DNA of 64,000 nt from Bradyrhizobium sp. URHD0069 (GCF_000701345.1 NZ_JNIJ01000026.1:34373-98372); one strand, 5' to 3'. Positions 16,886 through 25,881 are shown, counted from the first letter of the stretch. Numbers and translations: made by a program. The notes: generated by a model from the sequence alone, not told the origin.

Positions 16886-17266
16886 CTAGATCAACAATCC
16901 GGCCGTTTTTTTCAGTGTGCGGGATTTGTGCGGGATTATTGATCTCACCTTTCCAATTGGAACCGTGCCTTCGCATCCGCTTGCGGTGCCTTCAACGACC
17001 CGGACAAACGCCGTTCTGTAGCCGCTGCCGAGGATGTCGATGTTGCTGCCTGCGGGCCTTGCAAGCGAGCGGCGTTGTGGCGACGGCGTTGTCGTAAACG
17101 GCATCCTTCACCACTTTACCGAAGCGGCGCAGCGCATCGGCATCCTTGAAAAACCAGACGGTCGGCGCGTTGCTCTTGTTTCGCAGCACCTCTGCATCGC
17201 TGCTCGTCGCCGCATGACTGCGATCAGCGCGGCCATGAAGCAAACCAGTTTTGAACACCTCAGCAT
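16886..17266 (-). pseudogene. Small exported protein gene broken by two frameshifts
   Basis: Three frames in succession give one plausible protein. A signal peptide starts at 17266 (MLRCSKLVCFMAALIAV). After a shift comes SSDAEVLRNKSNAPTVWF and FGKVVKDAVYDNA. After a second shift comes GSNIDILGSGYRTAFVRV and EGTASGCEGTVPIGKVR, and the frame stops at 16886. No single frame covers it. The intact version would be about 125 residues with a small SH3-like tail, by appearance only. Sequencing error is possible but would have to occur twice. Confidence 0.6.
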
Positions 17267-17460
17267 GGTGTCCCTTCCCAGGAACGGCTTTGTCAGACCG
17301 CCAGCAGGTATTGCTCTTGATTTTGATCAATGGCGGGTCGCCGAGGCTTCCGGCGCGCGACCTCTCGGCGGTTCCCCTCTGAGGAAGGGTACGGGCGAGC
17401 CCTTTGTCCCACCTAAGGATCCGTATGTAAGCTATTGAAAATGAATAGTATCTGATGAGC

Positions 17461-17536
17461 TGGCAGGAGTGGCAGGGCTCGAACCTGCGACCCCCGGTTT
17501 TGGAGACCGGTGCTCTACCAATTGAGCTACACTCCT
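17461..17536 (-). tRNA. tRNA-Trp (anticodon CCA), CCA end encoded
   Basis: The minus strand folds as a full cloverleaf: acceptor AGGAGTG/CACTCCT, D-arm GCTC/GAGC, anticodon stem CCGGT/ACCGG with loop CTCCAAA (anticodon CCA), T-arm GCAGG-TTCGAGC-CCTGC, discriminator G and encoded CCA. Its last 18 nt plus 3 flanking bases are repeated at 15551-15571. In many alphaproteobacteria tRNA-Trp lies directly upstream of secE. Here 2.2 kb intervenes. Confidence 0.97.
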
Positions 17537-17752
17537 GTGAGGACCAAACGTCGCCGCCGATCCGCGCCGTTTCAAGCATAGGCCATGCCCCGATTGCAAG
17601 GGCGAAGCCGTCAACCGGGCCGGATCGGGTGGCCGCGCGGCTTGGCCGCGAGCCAGCGCATGAGCCCGGCAGCAAACCAGCGGCTGGCTTGCGGGAAACG
17701 CCCTGTTCAAGGCCGGTGTTCTGCGTCAAATTCGCGGCCGGCGATGAACAAT

Positions 17753-17780
17753 TGCCCATCCGCTAATGCCCATCCGCTAA
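17753..17780. repeat. Tandem 14-bp duplication before the serine hydrolase gene
   Basis: TGCCCATCCGCTAA occurs twice with no spacer, ending 24 nt before the start codon of the serine hydrolase. It is a simple slippage duplication in the 5' untranslated region. Confidence 0.8.
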
Positions 17781-17804
17781 AAAACAAAAACATCGGGAGA
17801 GACC

Positions 17805-19028
17805 ATGAACCTGCAAACCGCTGCGAAGCACCCCATCGCCCCGCAGACCCCTCCCCTCCCCCAGGCAAAACCGGAATCGCTCCGGCTTTCGTCGGTTCGG
17901 CTGCAGCGGATGTCGGATGCGTTCAAGCGCGACATCGACAAGGGAACCACGCCGGGCGTGACCGTGATGGTCGCGCGCCACGGCCAGATCGGCTGGTTCG
18001 ATGCGCTGGGTAAGCAAAATCCCGGGGCCTCTGCGCCGATGGCGGAGAATTCGATCTTCCGCATCTTCTCGATGACCAAGCCGATCGTTTCCGTCGGCAT
18101 CATGATGCTGTGCGAAGAAGGCTACTTCCTGCTCAACGATCCCATCGCGAAATACATTCCGGAATTTGCCCATCAGAAGGTCGGCATTGAGAACAACGGC
18201 CAACTCGAGCTCGTACCGCTGACGCGCCCGATCACCATACAGGACCTGTTGCGGCACACCTCGGGCATTGCTTACGACCATACCGGCAATGGTCTGGTGC
18301 AGAAATTGTATCAGCAATCGAGGCTGCGCAGCCGCAGGATTACCAACGCCGAACACGCCACTCTCGTCGCCAGCCTGCCGTTGATGTGCCAGCCCGGCGC
18401 CGAGTGGAATTACAGCCGTTCCACTGACATTCTCGGTCGCCTGATCGAAGTCGTTTCCGGCAAGACACTCAGCGCGTTCCTGACCGAACGCATTCTGGCG
18501 CCGCTGCAAATGGCCGAGACCGCGTTCCAGACCGGTGTTGCGAATGCAAATCGTCTCGCCGAGCCGTTCCCGAACGATCCCTGGACCGGCGAAAATGTGC
18601 AGCTCTTCAACATGCTGGAAAAGCCGGTGATGGAATCCGGGGGCGGAGGTCTGGTCTCGACGACGATGGACTACGCCCGCTTCTGCCAGATGCTGCTCAA
18701 TGGCGGCATCCTCGACGGCAACCGTATCATCGGCCGCAAGACGCTGGAGCTGATGGCGTCGGATCACCTCGGCCCCAAGGTCGGGGTCGAGAGCCATCTG
18801 GTGCCGGCAGGCCACAGCTTCGGCCTCGGCTTTGCGGTGCGCACGCAACAGGGCATGGCGCCGTTCGCGGGCTCGGTCGGTCAGTTCTTCTGGAGCGGAA
18901 TGGCCGGAACGTTCTTCTGGATCGATCCGAAGGAAGACCTGTTTGCCGTGTTCATGTCGCAGGGACCGGGCCAGCGCGAATATTTCCGCACGCTGGCGCG
19001 CAGCCTGGTGTATGCGGCGGTGGAGTGA
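17805..19028 (+). CDS. Serine hydrolase of the beta-lactamase (class C/EstB-like) family
   Basis: This 407-residue protein carries the SxxK nucleophile motif at Ser89-Met-Thr-Lys92 (FRIFSMTKP). A tyrosine motif follows in WNYSRSTDILGRLIE, and HSFGLGFAV lies near the C-terminus. Such proteins act as esterases, transesterases or D-aminopeptidases more often than as beta-lactamases. No signal peptide is evident, so it is probably cytoplasmic. The start has GGGAGA 8 nt upstream. It stands alone between tRNA-Trp and a convergent SDR gene. Confidence 0.85.
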   Translation: MNLQTAAKHPIAPQTPPLPQAKPESLRLSSVRLQRMSDAFKRDIDKGTTPGVTVMVARHGQIGWFDALGKQNPGASAPMAENSIFRIFSMTKPIVSVGIMMLCEEGYFLLNDPIAKYIPEFAHQKVGIENNGQLELVPLTRPITIQDLLRHTSGIAYDHTGNGLVQKLYQQSRLRSRRITNAEHATLVASLPLMCQPGAEWNYSRSTDILGRLIEVVSGKTLSAFLTERILAPLQMAETAFQTGVANANRLAEPFPNDPWTGENVQLFNMLEKPVMESGGGGLVSTTMDYARFCQMLLNGGILDGNRIIGRKTLELMASDHLGPKVGVESHLVPAGHSFGLGFAVRTQQGMAPFAGSVGQFFWSGMAGTFFWIDPKEDLFAVFMSQGPGQREYFRTLARSLVYAAVE

Positions 19029-19089
19029 CGCGCAGGGTCATTCCGGGGCAGCCCGCCAGGTTCGGCGCGCGGACCGCGCCAACCCAATC

Positions 19090-19857
19090 TCAACTGATCG
19101 TCGCGCCGCCGTCGATGACAATGGTTTGGCCCGTCATGAACGTGCCGGCCTTTGATGCGAGAAAGACCGCCGCTCCGGCAATTTCGTCGGGCTCGCCGAT
19201 GCGCAACAGCGGCGAGCGGGCGGTGGAGGCCTTCAGCGTTTCCGGATTGTCCCACAGCGCCTTGGCAAAATCGGTCTTGATCAGGCCCGGCGCGATGCAG
19301 TTCACGCGGATGTTGTGCTTGCCGTATTCGCAGGCAAGATTGCGCGCGAGCTGCATGTCGGCGGCTTTCGAAATCGCATAGGCGCCGAGCACCGTCGAGC
19401 CCTTCAGTCCGCCGATCGAGGAGATGATGGTGATCGACCCTTCCCTGCGCTCGATCATCTGCGGCACGACAAGGCTGATCAGCCAGTGATTGGCGACGAT
19501 GTTGTTGTCCAAAATCTTGCGGAACTGATCGTCGGAAATTCCGGCCTGCGGTCCGTAATAGGGATTCGACGCGGCGTTGCAGACCAGCGTGTCAACCTTG
19601 CCAAACACCCGATTGGTTTCTTCGACCAGGTGCTTCAGATCATCTTTGGTGGAAATATTCGCTGCCACCGAAAGCGCGACCTGCTTGCCGGCCTTGTCGT
19701 TGATCGCCTTCGCCACGTCGTCGCAAACCTGCTGCTTGCGCGACGAGATCACCACCTTGGCGCCATGCTCGGCCATCCGCTCGGCGATGGCACGGCCGAT
19801 GCCGCGCGAGGAGCCGGTGATGAGAGCGACTTTTCCCGACATATCGAACAAGTTCAT
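19090..19857 (-). CDS. Short-chain dehydrogenase/reductase (SDR)
   Basis: This 255-residue classical SDR has TGSSRGIGRAIAE for cofactor binding, CNAAS near 90, a catalytic Ser in IISSIGG, and the YAISKA catalytic Tyr/Lys. The C-terminus (GQTIVIDGGATIS) is typical. The Arg following the glycine motif and SSRKQQ suggest NADP preference, which is an inference. A histidine phosphatase gene lies upstream on the same strand with a 94-nt gap. The substrate is unknown. Confidence 0.88.
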   Translation of the reverse strand: MNLFDMSGKVALITGSSRGIGRAIAERMAEHGAKVVISSRKQQVCDDVAKAINDKAGKQVALSVAANISTKDDLKHLVEETNRVFGKVDTLVCNAASNPYYGPQAGISDDQFRKILDNNIVANHWLISLVVPQMIERREGSITIISSIGGLKGSTVLGAYAISKAADMQLARNLACEYGKHNIRVNCIAPGLIKTDFAKALWDNPETLKASTARSPLLRIGEPDEIAGAAVFLASKAGTFMTGQTIVIDGGATIS

Positions 19858-19951
19858 GCGTTTCTCCCAATCATTGACCCGGCGGCGGATGCGCCGGTTT
19901 CATTCAATTCAGCTTGCGCAGCGTTGGCATCATCAGACAACCAGCGCATCT

Positions 19952-20692
19952 TTAGCCAAATTTACTGGCAGTTGCGATTTCCGGTCCGGCCGGCTGATGC
20001 ATGGCGTTGTGCGAAGCGTCGGCGATCCACGGCTGCTGGTTGACCATCGGAATTCGCCAGCCGCTGTGACCGTCGCTTGAAAGATGATCGAGCCGTGTCA
20101 CCGAGCAATTGTCGATGGTAAAGGCAAGGCCTCGCTCCGGCTGGTTGCCGAGGGCCAGTCCAATCGCCGCCTTGATGGTTCCGCCGTGCGCCACCGCAAT
20201 CACGTCCTTGCCGGCGTGCTCGGTATTGATCCGCTCGATCGCGCCGCGCACACGGTTGTAGAGATCCATAAAACTCTCGCCGCCCGGCGCCGGATCATCG
20301 ATCGGCGCAAACCAATAGCTGCCGACCGCGATCGGCCGGCTGGCGAAGAACGCCGCACGGTTTAGACCCTGCCATTCGCCGAGATGCTGTTCGGCGAGTG
20401 CAGCGTCTTGCTGCAGGCTCGCGGGCTTCGGAAATCCCGCGGACCAGATCGCATCGGCGGTTTGATGCGTCCGCTTCAGATGGCTAGCATACCAGACCGC
20501 CTCGCGCGGCAGAATTTTTCCGACCGCCTCAAACACCACGCGATCACTACAATCGCAGCCGAGGTCCTTCTGGCCGTAGATGCAACCGCCGTCCTCGCGC
20601 ACCGGCGCGTGACGCACCCACCACCATCGCGTCGCCACAACGCCGCCGGGAACGGCATGCTGCAGAACAAATGGCTTGTCTGGATTGGACAT
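19952..20692 (-). CDS. Histidine phosphatase family protein (phosphoglycerate-mutase-like)
   Basis: This 246-residue protein has a variant of the RHG motif (WWVRHAPV), which carries the catalytic His. A second catalytic histidine sits in VIAVAHGGTIKAAIG, and GEWQGLNR supplies the acid region. It hydrolyses phosphomonoesters; the substrate is not evident. I take ATG 20692 rather than the preceding GTG at 20695. It is divergent from the SDR at 20886. CobC-like alpha-ribazole phosphatase is a possible alternative, but no cobalamin genes are near. Confidence 0.82.
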   Translation of the reverse strand: MSNPDKPFVLQHAVPGGVVATRWWWVRHAPVREDGGCIYGQKDLGCDCSDRVVFEAVGKILPREAVWYASHLKRTHQTADAIWSAGFPKPASLQQDAALAEQHLGEWQGLNRAAFFASRPIAVGSYWFAPIDDPAPGGESFMDLYNRVRGAIERINTEHAGKDVIAVAHGGTIKAAIGLALGNQPERGLAFTIDNCSVTRLDHLSSDGHSGWRIPMVNQQPWIADASHNAMHQPAGPEIATASKFG

Positions 20693-20885
20693 CACAAGGA
20701 CCCTTCAATATTGTCGCGTGTCCTACGTCAGAGCACAGATCGCCTCAAGTCACTTCGGCGTTTGAAATCTTGTTTGAAATTCCGCAAGGCGGCAAGCGTA
20801 GCTGTTTTGACGCGTTTCCTTGACGCGAACCGGTGGTCGCTTCGCTGGAAGACGCTATGGATCATAAAACTACAAGGAGAAACTC

Positions 20886-21671
20886 ATGGGCCGCCTCGAA
20901 GGCAAATCTGTCATCATCACCGGCGCGGGCAGCGGCATCGGACGCGCGGCATCGCTGTTGTTCACCAAGGAAGGCGCCAAGCTGATCGCGGTCGATCGCA
21001 GCGAGGGTGTGAAGGAAACCGTCGAACAGGTGCGCCAGGCCGGCGGCACGGCCGAGGCCGTGATGGCCGATGCCGGTTCAGAAAAAGACGTGATGGCCTT
21101 TATCGACAAGGCGGTGTCAACCTACGGTCGGCTCGATGCGATCTGGGCCAACGCCGGTGTCAGCGGCGGGCTGGTGCCGCTCGCCGAACAGACCGTGGAA
21201 CACTGGCAGGAGGTACTGCGCGTCAATTTGATCGGGCCGTTTCTCGCGATCAAGCATTCCATGCCGCATATGATCAAACAGCAATACGGTTCGATCGTCT
21301 GCACCGCATCGGTCGCAGGCCTGAAGGCCGGCGCCAGCGGGCATCCTTACGGGGCCAGCAAGGCCGGCGTCATCAGTCTGGTGCAGACCACGGCGTATTC
21401 GCTGTCCGGTACCGGCGTGCGGATCAATGCGGTATGTCCGGGCCTGATCGAGACCGGCATGACCAAACCGGTGTTCGACCGCGCCAAGGAGCGCGGCACG
21501 GAGGACAAGATCGGCCAGCTCAACCCGCTCAAGCGCGCCGGTCAGCCGCACGAGCTCGCGGCGATGGGATTGTTTCTCGCCAGCGATGAGGCGTCGTACG
21601 TCAACGGACAAGCGATCCCCGTTGATGGCGGCCTCACCGCGTCGATGCCGTATACGGGCAAACCGATTTAG
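20886..21671 (+). CDS. Short-chain dehydrogenase/reductase (SDR)
   Basis: This 261-residue SDR has TGAGSGIGRAASLLF for cofactor binding and an Asp (AVDRSEG) suggesting NAD preference. It also has NAGVSGG, and the catalytic Ser (CTASVAG) and YGASKAGV. It starts behind AAGGAG. Together with the 19090-19857 SDR it flanks the histidine phosphatase, but the opposite orientations argue against one operon. The substrate is unknown. Confidence 0.88.
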   Translation: MGRLEGKSVIITGAGSGIGRAASLLFTKEGAKLIAVDRSEGVKETVEQVRQAGGTAEAVMADAGSEKDVMAFIDKAVSTYGRLDAIWANAGVSGGLVPLAEQTVEHWQEVLRVNLIGPFLAIKHSMPHMIKQQYGSIVCTASVAGLKAGASGHPYGASKAGVISLVQTTAYSLSGTGVRINAVCPGLIETGMTKPVFDRAKERGTEDKIGQLNPLKRAGQPHELAAMGLFLASDEASYVNGQAIPVDGGLTASMPYTGKPI

Positions 21672-21719
21672 TGGATCGTTGAGGTGCAACGCGTTCATCG
21701 AGGTTGTGATCATGTCTCC

Positions 21720-21858
21720 GACCTCATCCCTGCGTAACGGCTTCGCCGTTATCGCTGGAGGAGCGCGCCCTTGCGCGCGTCTCGAAGGATGGCCGCGAGT
21801 CCCTGCGTTGCGCCCATCCTTCGAGACGCTTGCTTCGCAAGCCCCTCAGGATGAGGTC
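21720..21858. repeat. Imperfect palindromic intergenic repeat
   Basis: GACCTCAT at 21720 is mirrored by ATGAGGTC ending at 21858. Inside, GTCTCGAAGGATGG (near 21779) is mirrored by CCATCCTTCGAGAC. Inner hairpins AACGGCTTCGCCGTT and TTGCTTCGCAA are also visible. I know this type of sequence as a multi-copy intergenic element of Bradyrhizobium-type genomes. It lies 50 nt after an SDR gene and could act as a transcript end. Confidence 0.7.
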
Positions 21859-21959
21859 CGTATCCTTCACACGCTCTTTCGCTGGCGACAAAGGGCTGGG
21901 AGTGTGACGCGTTGAGACGTCATCGCGAGCCGACGAGTCGCGCGAAATGCGTAGTCAAT

Positions 21960-22077
21960 GTCGTCCCCGCGCACGCGGGGACCCATACGCCGCGGCCTTA
22001 CATTTTGGCACGGTGGCTAACGGTTTCTGCTCCAATAGACTAAGGTGGTTATGGGTCCCCGCGTGCGCGGGGACGAC
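21960..22077. repeat. 118-bp element with perfect 28-bp terminal inverted repeats
   Basis: The left arm (21960-21987, starting GTCGTCCCCGCGCACGCGGG) and the right arm (22050-22077) are exact inverted copies, with about 62 nt between. Each arm is itself GC-palindromic. It resembles a MITE-like or REP-like element; such arms are common between genes in this group. No coding capacity. Confidence 0.85.
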
Positions 22078-22097
22078 GCATGGTGGGGGTGTGCGTT

Positions 22098-22560
22098 CGC
22101 ACTCAGCGAGCCGCAACGGATTCAATTTTCAGACAGCTGCATTGTTCGCAGACGCAGCTACGCGATCCCGCGGCGCGATGCGCCCGAGGCGTGCTGGAAT
22201 CTTTCGCCCAGGAAAATGAGGGCGTGGGGAATGCCGGGTGCACGGTGCACCCGCAGCCCGTGTGCAATGGTAGTAAGCACACGGTAGTCACCGCAGGTCA
22301 CCGGAACACCCGGCATTCCCGCACGCAATGGTTTTAACGGCTTATATCGTGCTCTCCCCGGCGACGAATTCGTCTTGTCACCGTCGTCGGCGGATTGAAG
22401 GTTTTGCCGAACCCGGTTGGGCCAACGATAACCTCCGCCGACTTGACACCAGCAACGGGTGCCAGGACCACACGGTTTTGCCGTCCGCGACCCGTCTTCG
22501 CCAAGAGGCTTCGCCGGGCTGTGCACCTCCGGCGAAACTTTAGTGAAAACGGAAGCAGCA
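22098..22560. repeat. Long dispersed intergenic repeat (copy A)
   Basis: The first 140 nt align with 35845-35985: shared ACTCAGCGA, CGCGGCGCGATGCGCCC and GGGCGTGGGGAATGCCG in the same order. Downstream there are internal inverted segments such as GGGTGCACGGTGCACCC, and GGGAATGCCGGGTG matched by ACACCCGGCATTCCC. I recognise it as a high-copy Bradyrhizobium intergenic family, from memory only. No gene is credible here despite several open frames. Confidence 0.6.
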
Positions 22561-22777
22561 TCGTTCGTCTGCGCGCCGCAATTCGCTCACGAGGTTCAAC
22601 TCGCCCTGCGATCGCCAATGCGCGCCCGACGCTGCCGCGTCCACCGCATCCCACCCCGCGTCCGTGACGATCGCGATACGCCCCTCTCATGGGGTGAGAC
22701 GGCGAGGGATATAGATTTGATTTGGATAAAACGGGAAGCGGAATATTTTTGCAAATGGGGCTGGACAGGAAAATCGG

Positions 22778-22800
22778 TGATTTGCCCGTCGGGCAAATCA
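22778..22800. repeat. Perfect 10-bp hairpin, dispersed-repeat type
   Basis: TGATTTGCCC and GGGCAAATCA are separated by GTC. It sits in a 430-nt gene-free stretch before the regulator at 22987. It might terminate transcription of that gene, though no T-run is present. Confidence 0.7.
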
Positions 22801-22986
22801 GTTCACAAGGTGGACGGAGTCGCTTGCGCCAAGCCCACCACTCACTGGCCGTGACACTAGCTCGGCGCCGGAATTTTGATTTGTCTGATCGTCCTTTTTC
22901 CAGCGGCGGCAATCAGCTACGCCCCGATAGCGACCAAATTCTGCAGCGCAGCCAAGTGTCGCGATGTGCCAAGAGCAGCCCTCAGA

Positions 22987-24567
22987 TCACCGTTCAGGTA
23001 GCCCCGCCCTGCGAAGCCCTTCCGCGAATACTGAGAGATCCTCCGGCCGTTTGATCGGCAGCCAATCCCCGAGATTTGAGATGCGGAGCGCGGGGTGGAG
23101 CTCTCGCAGCTGATCCATTGCCCGCCGAGCTTCCTCCGATCGGCCGGTCAATGCTCGGCTCGCGGCGATGATGCTAACTGTCATCAGGAAGCTCGGCAGG
23201 TTTGTGTATGCCTCCTCCGCCCACGCGGAAGCCGCGTCAAAGCGGCCTGCGAAGAGATGTGCCATCGCGATTCCTGCCTGCATTCGGTACAATTCCGGAT
23301 CGACGGGACTCAAACGCATGGCGCGCTCGAAGTGCTCGATGGCGCTTTGGGATTCGCCGCGCCAGGTTCGCAAAAAGCCGCCGAGAAACCAGGCCGATGC
23401 CAAGTTGGGATTGAGGAAGACGGCTCGGTCGAGCAATGCGATACCGCTATCGAGATCGCTTGTTAGGTGGGCAAGTGCATGACCACCTCGCGTGAGCGCC
23501 ACTGCATCGTCCCGGCCTAGCTCGACGGCGCGGCGGGCCAATCGTACGCCCTCCGCTATTTCCTGCGGGCTATGGCTCGCCCAGCCATTGACTTTGCGCC
23601 AGACGTAGCACCACGCCGCCATTGCGTAAGCCGCAGCAAACTCGGGGTCGAGCTCGATGCTTCTTTGGAAAAGCGGCAAAGCCTCCTGGACGGGCTCCCT
23701 GCTGCCGCGATGCAAATGCGCGAGCCCGCGCAAATAGCAGTCATACGCGTTGAGGCTCGCTGTCGGCTTGCACTTCGCGCGTTCGATCTCCGCCAGCTCG
23801 ACCCGCGGAGCGATGGCGCCGACGACGCTCGCGGCGATCCGGTCCTGCAGCTCGAAGATGTCGTCGAGTGTACCTTCGAAGCGCTCCGCCCAAAGGTGAG
23901 CGCCTGTGCTCGCGTTAATAAGCTGTCCCGTGATGCGGACACGGTCTGCGGCCTTGCGCACGCTGCCTTCCAGCACATAGCCAACCCCGAGCTCCCGCCC
24001 GACCTGCTTCAGGTCCACAGCCCCGCCCTGGTACGTGAAGCTCGAATTGCGGGCGATGATGAACAGCCAGCGAACGCGCGACAACGCTGTGATGATGTCC
24101 TCCACCACGCCGTCAGCGAAGTAGACCTGCTCGGGGTCTCCACTCAGGTTCTGAAACGGCAAGACGGCAATGGATGGCTTGCTGGGAAGGAGGAGCGCCG
24201 GTCGAGAAAGCTCATCCGATGAGCGCGAACCGATTTTGGCGGGGCCACCTGACGATTGTGCTTCCGTAACTTCGCCAACAAACCGAAAGCCCTTGCGAGG
24301 AATTGTGCGAACCAGGTGTTGCTCCTCACCACTGTCGCCGATCGCTTTGCGTACAGCGTTGATGTGGCTGGTCAGGGTCGATTCAGAGACGATGCGTCCG
24401 CCCCACACGGCATCCAGCAGGCTATCCCTGTTGACGACGCGCTCACGGTTCTGCACGAGGTAGACCAACAGGTCGAAGACTTGCGGGCCAACGGAAACCG
24501 CCGCGGAGCCTCGCGTAAGCTCCCGCCGCTCAAGGTCGAGCACACAATCCTTAAATGCAAACTGCAT
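22987..24567 (-). CDS. Winged-helix (CadC/OmpR-type) regulator with TolB-like and TPR regions
   Basis: I start this 526-residue protein at ATG 24567 (AGGGAG site), which begins the winged helix at MQFAFKDCVLDLERREL. The recognition region is LLDAVWGGRIVSESTLTSHINAVRKAIGD and the wing is IRTIPRKGFRFVGEV (about residues 1-105). A TolB-like segment follows (PSIAVLPFQNLSGDPEQVYFADGV), then tetratricopeptide-like helices to the end. No transmembrane helix is obvious, unlike CadC. It is divergent from the NmrA-like gene at 24759, its likely target. The signal is unknown. Confidence 0.82.
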   Translation of the reverse strand: MQFAFKDCVLDLERRELTRGSAAVSVGPQVFDLLVYLVQNRERVVNRDSLLDAVWGGRIVSESTLTSHINAVRKAIGDSGEEQHLVRTIPRKGFRFVGEVTEAQSSGGPAKIGSRSSDELSRPALLLPSKPSIAVLPFQNLSGDPEQVYFADGVVEDIITALSRVRWLFIIARNSSFTYQGGAVDLKQVGRELGVGYVLEGSVRKAADRVRITGQLINASTGAHLWAERFEGTLDDIFELQDRIAASVVGAIAPRVELAEIERAKCKPTASLNAYDCYLRGLAHLHRGSREPVQEALPLFQRSIELDPEFAAAYAMAAWCYVWRKVNGWASHSPQEIAEGVRLARRAVELGRDDAVALTRGGHALAHLTSDLDSGIALLDRAVFLNPNLASAWFLGGFLRTWRGESQSAIEHFERAMRLSPVDPELYRMQAGIAMAHLFAGRFDAASAWAEEAYTNLPSFLMTVSIIAASRALTGRSEEARRAMDQLRELHPALRISNLGDWLPIKRPEDLSVFAEGLRRAGLPER

Positions 24568-24758
24568 GTCGACGCTCCCTAACCACTGGGATGTTGGCAG
24601 CGATAGGACACGGGATTGCATGGCACGGGCCGGGCTCCTTTGGACGAGAATGCAAGGTAAACCCAAGAGGAATTCAAGGCCGCAGCAAGGCCTTCCGGCG
24701 GATTTGCAGGCATTCTCTTAAACACCAGCCAGATTGCCTGGTGAAAAAAGGAGCAGCC

Positions 24759-25514
24759 ATGAGGATCGTCGTTATTGGAGGCAGCGGCCTCATCGGAACG
24801 AACCTCGTCAGCAGACTTCGCCAGAAGGGACATGAGGTCGTAGCGGCATCGCCTGCCTCAGGCGTCAACACAATAACGCGTGAGGGACTGGCCGAAGCTC
24901 TTTCGGGCGCCAAGGTTGTCGTCGACGTGGCGAATTCGCCGTCGTTCGAGGACAAGGCGGTGTTGGAGTTCTTCGAGAAATCGGGCCGCAACCTGCTGGC
25001 TGCCGAGGCCGCCGCGGGCGTAGGGCATCATGTCGCCCTGTCTGTCGTCGGCACCGAGCGGAATCCAGATAGCGGCTACCTTCGCGCCAAGGTGGCGCAG
25101 GAAAATCTCATCAAGGCTTCCAGGATTCCGTACACGATCCTGCAGTCGACGCAGTTTTTCGAGTTCGTCGGCGCCATTGTTCAGTCGGCCACGGATGGCG
25201 ATACCTTTCGCCTGTCGCCCGCGCTTTTCCAACCCGTCGCTTCCGATGACGTCGCTGCCGCTCTGGCCGACATCGCGGTTGCCCCGCCGGCAAACGGTAC
25301 TATCGAGATTGCCGGGCCTGAGAAGATCCCCCTCGACGCGATTGCGCGGCAGTATCTGGCGGCGAAAGCAGATCGACGTCAGGTGATAGCGGACATTCAC
25401 GCCCGGTACTTCGGCGCACCGCTCGACGACAAATCCCTCACTCCAGGTGACCGTCCGCGTTTGGGGGCCATCCGATTCGAGGACTGGCTGAGCGGTTCTA
25501 CGGCGCAAGGTTAG
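24759..25514 (+). CDS. NAD(P)-binding NmrA/atypical SDR protein
   Basis: This 251-residue protein has GGSGLIGTNLVSRLRQKGHEV at the N-terminus, the atypical SDR nucleotide-binding signature. SVVGTERNPDSGYLRAKVAQENL and the segment YTILQSTQFFEFV are typical of NmrA-like epimerase/sensor proteins. The classical YxxxK is only loosely present (Y-L-R-A-K). The start was set at ATG 24759 behind AAAAGGAG. It begins a plus-strand run 24759-29587. Confidence 0.82.
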   Translation: MRIVVIGGSGLIGTNLVSRLRQKGHEVVAASPASGVNTITREGLAEALSGAKVVVDVANSPSFEDKAVLEFFEKSGRNLLAAEAAAGVGHHVALSVVGTERNPDSGYLRAKVAQENLIKASRIPYTILQSTQFFEFVGAIVQSATDGDTFRLSPALFQPVASDDVAAALADIAVAPPANGTIEIAGPEKIPLDAIARQYLAAKADRRQVIADIHARYFGAPLDDKSLTPGDRPRLGAIRFEDWLSGSTAQG

Positions 25515-25557
25515 CCGCACTGCGCCCCAACTTTGCTTGATCTTCTGAGAACCAACA

Positions 25558-25857
25558 ATGCCGAACTCATTCTATCTTACCTTGGCCGTGCTGCTCGGCA
25601 TCGCCGCGATAGCCAACGGTGCTTTCATGCTTATCGCGCCAGAGAGTTGGTACCTCGCGGTGCCAGGCGTGACCACGACAGGCTCTTTTAACCAGCATTT
25701 CGTGCGCGACATTGGGTTGATCTTCCTGTTGCTCGGCGGCGCATTCTTGCTCGGCGCCGCACGACCGCATTTGCGTATTCTGCTTTGGGCCACGCCCTCG
25801 GTCTGGCTAGCCGGTCACGCCCTATTCGCGGCCGACGGCGGCCTCGGACTGACATAG
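25558..25857 (+). CDS. Small integral membrane protein
   Basis: This 99-residue protein has three predicted membrane segments: YLTLAVLLGIAAIANGAFML, IGLIFLLLGGAFLLGAA and ILLWATPSVWLAGHALFA. A conserved-looking motif lies between them (GSFNQHFVRDIG). It lies 43 nt after the NmrA-like gene and 24 nt before the AraC gene, so they probably form one transcript. The family is unknown to me by name. Function is not assigned. Confidence 0.7.
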   Translation: MPNSFYLTLAVLLGIAAIANGAFMLIAPESWYLAVPGVTTTGSFNQHFVRDIGLIFLLLGGAFLLGAARPHLRILLWATPSVWLAGHALFAADGGLGLT

Positions 25858-25881
25858 CTACCCCAGTTGGAGTTTAGATCC

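Larger units (their letters stand above)
15551..17478. mobile_element. Small tRNA-Trp-associated island remnant (about 1.9 kb)
   Basis: The segment is bounded by a perfect 21-bp direct repeat of the tRNA-Trp 3' end, the typical footprint of tyrosine-recombinase integration into a tRNA gene. The intact tRNA lies at the upstream end, as expected. Contents are a DUF1269-type gene, a glycine-rich secreted protein and a decayed pseudogene, with no integrase. It is therefore a stripped remnant, or an insertion mobilised in trans. It interrupts the tRNA-Trp-secE neighbourhood common in alphaproteobacteria. Confidence 0.7.

Noticed and set aside
16992..17759. 255-codon minus-strand frame across tRNA-Trp
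   Set aside because: It translates through the tRNA gene. Only its central part belongs to the pseudogene described.
17763..18848. 361-codon minus-strand frame opposite the serine hydrolase
   Set aside because: Shadow of a clearly functional plus-strand gene.
21960..22077. Rho-independent terminator
   Set aside because: Arms are too far apart (about 62 nt) and no T-run follows. It fits a MITE/REP-like element better.
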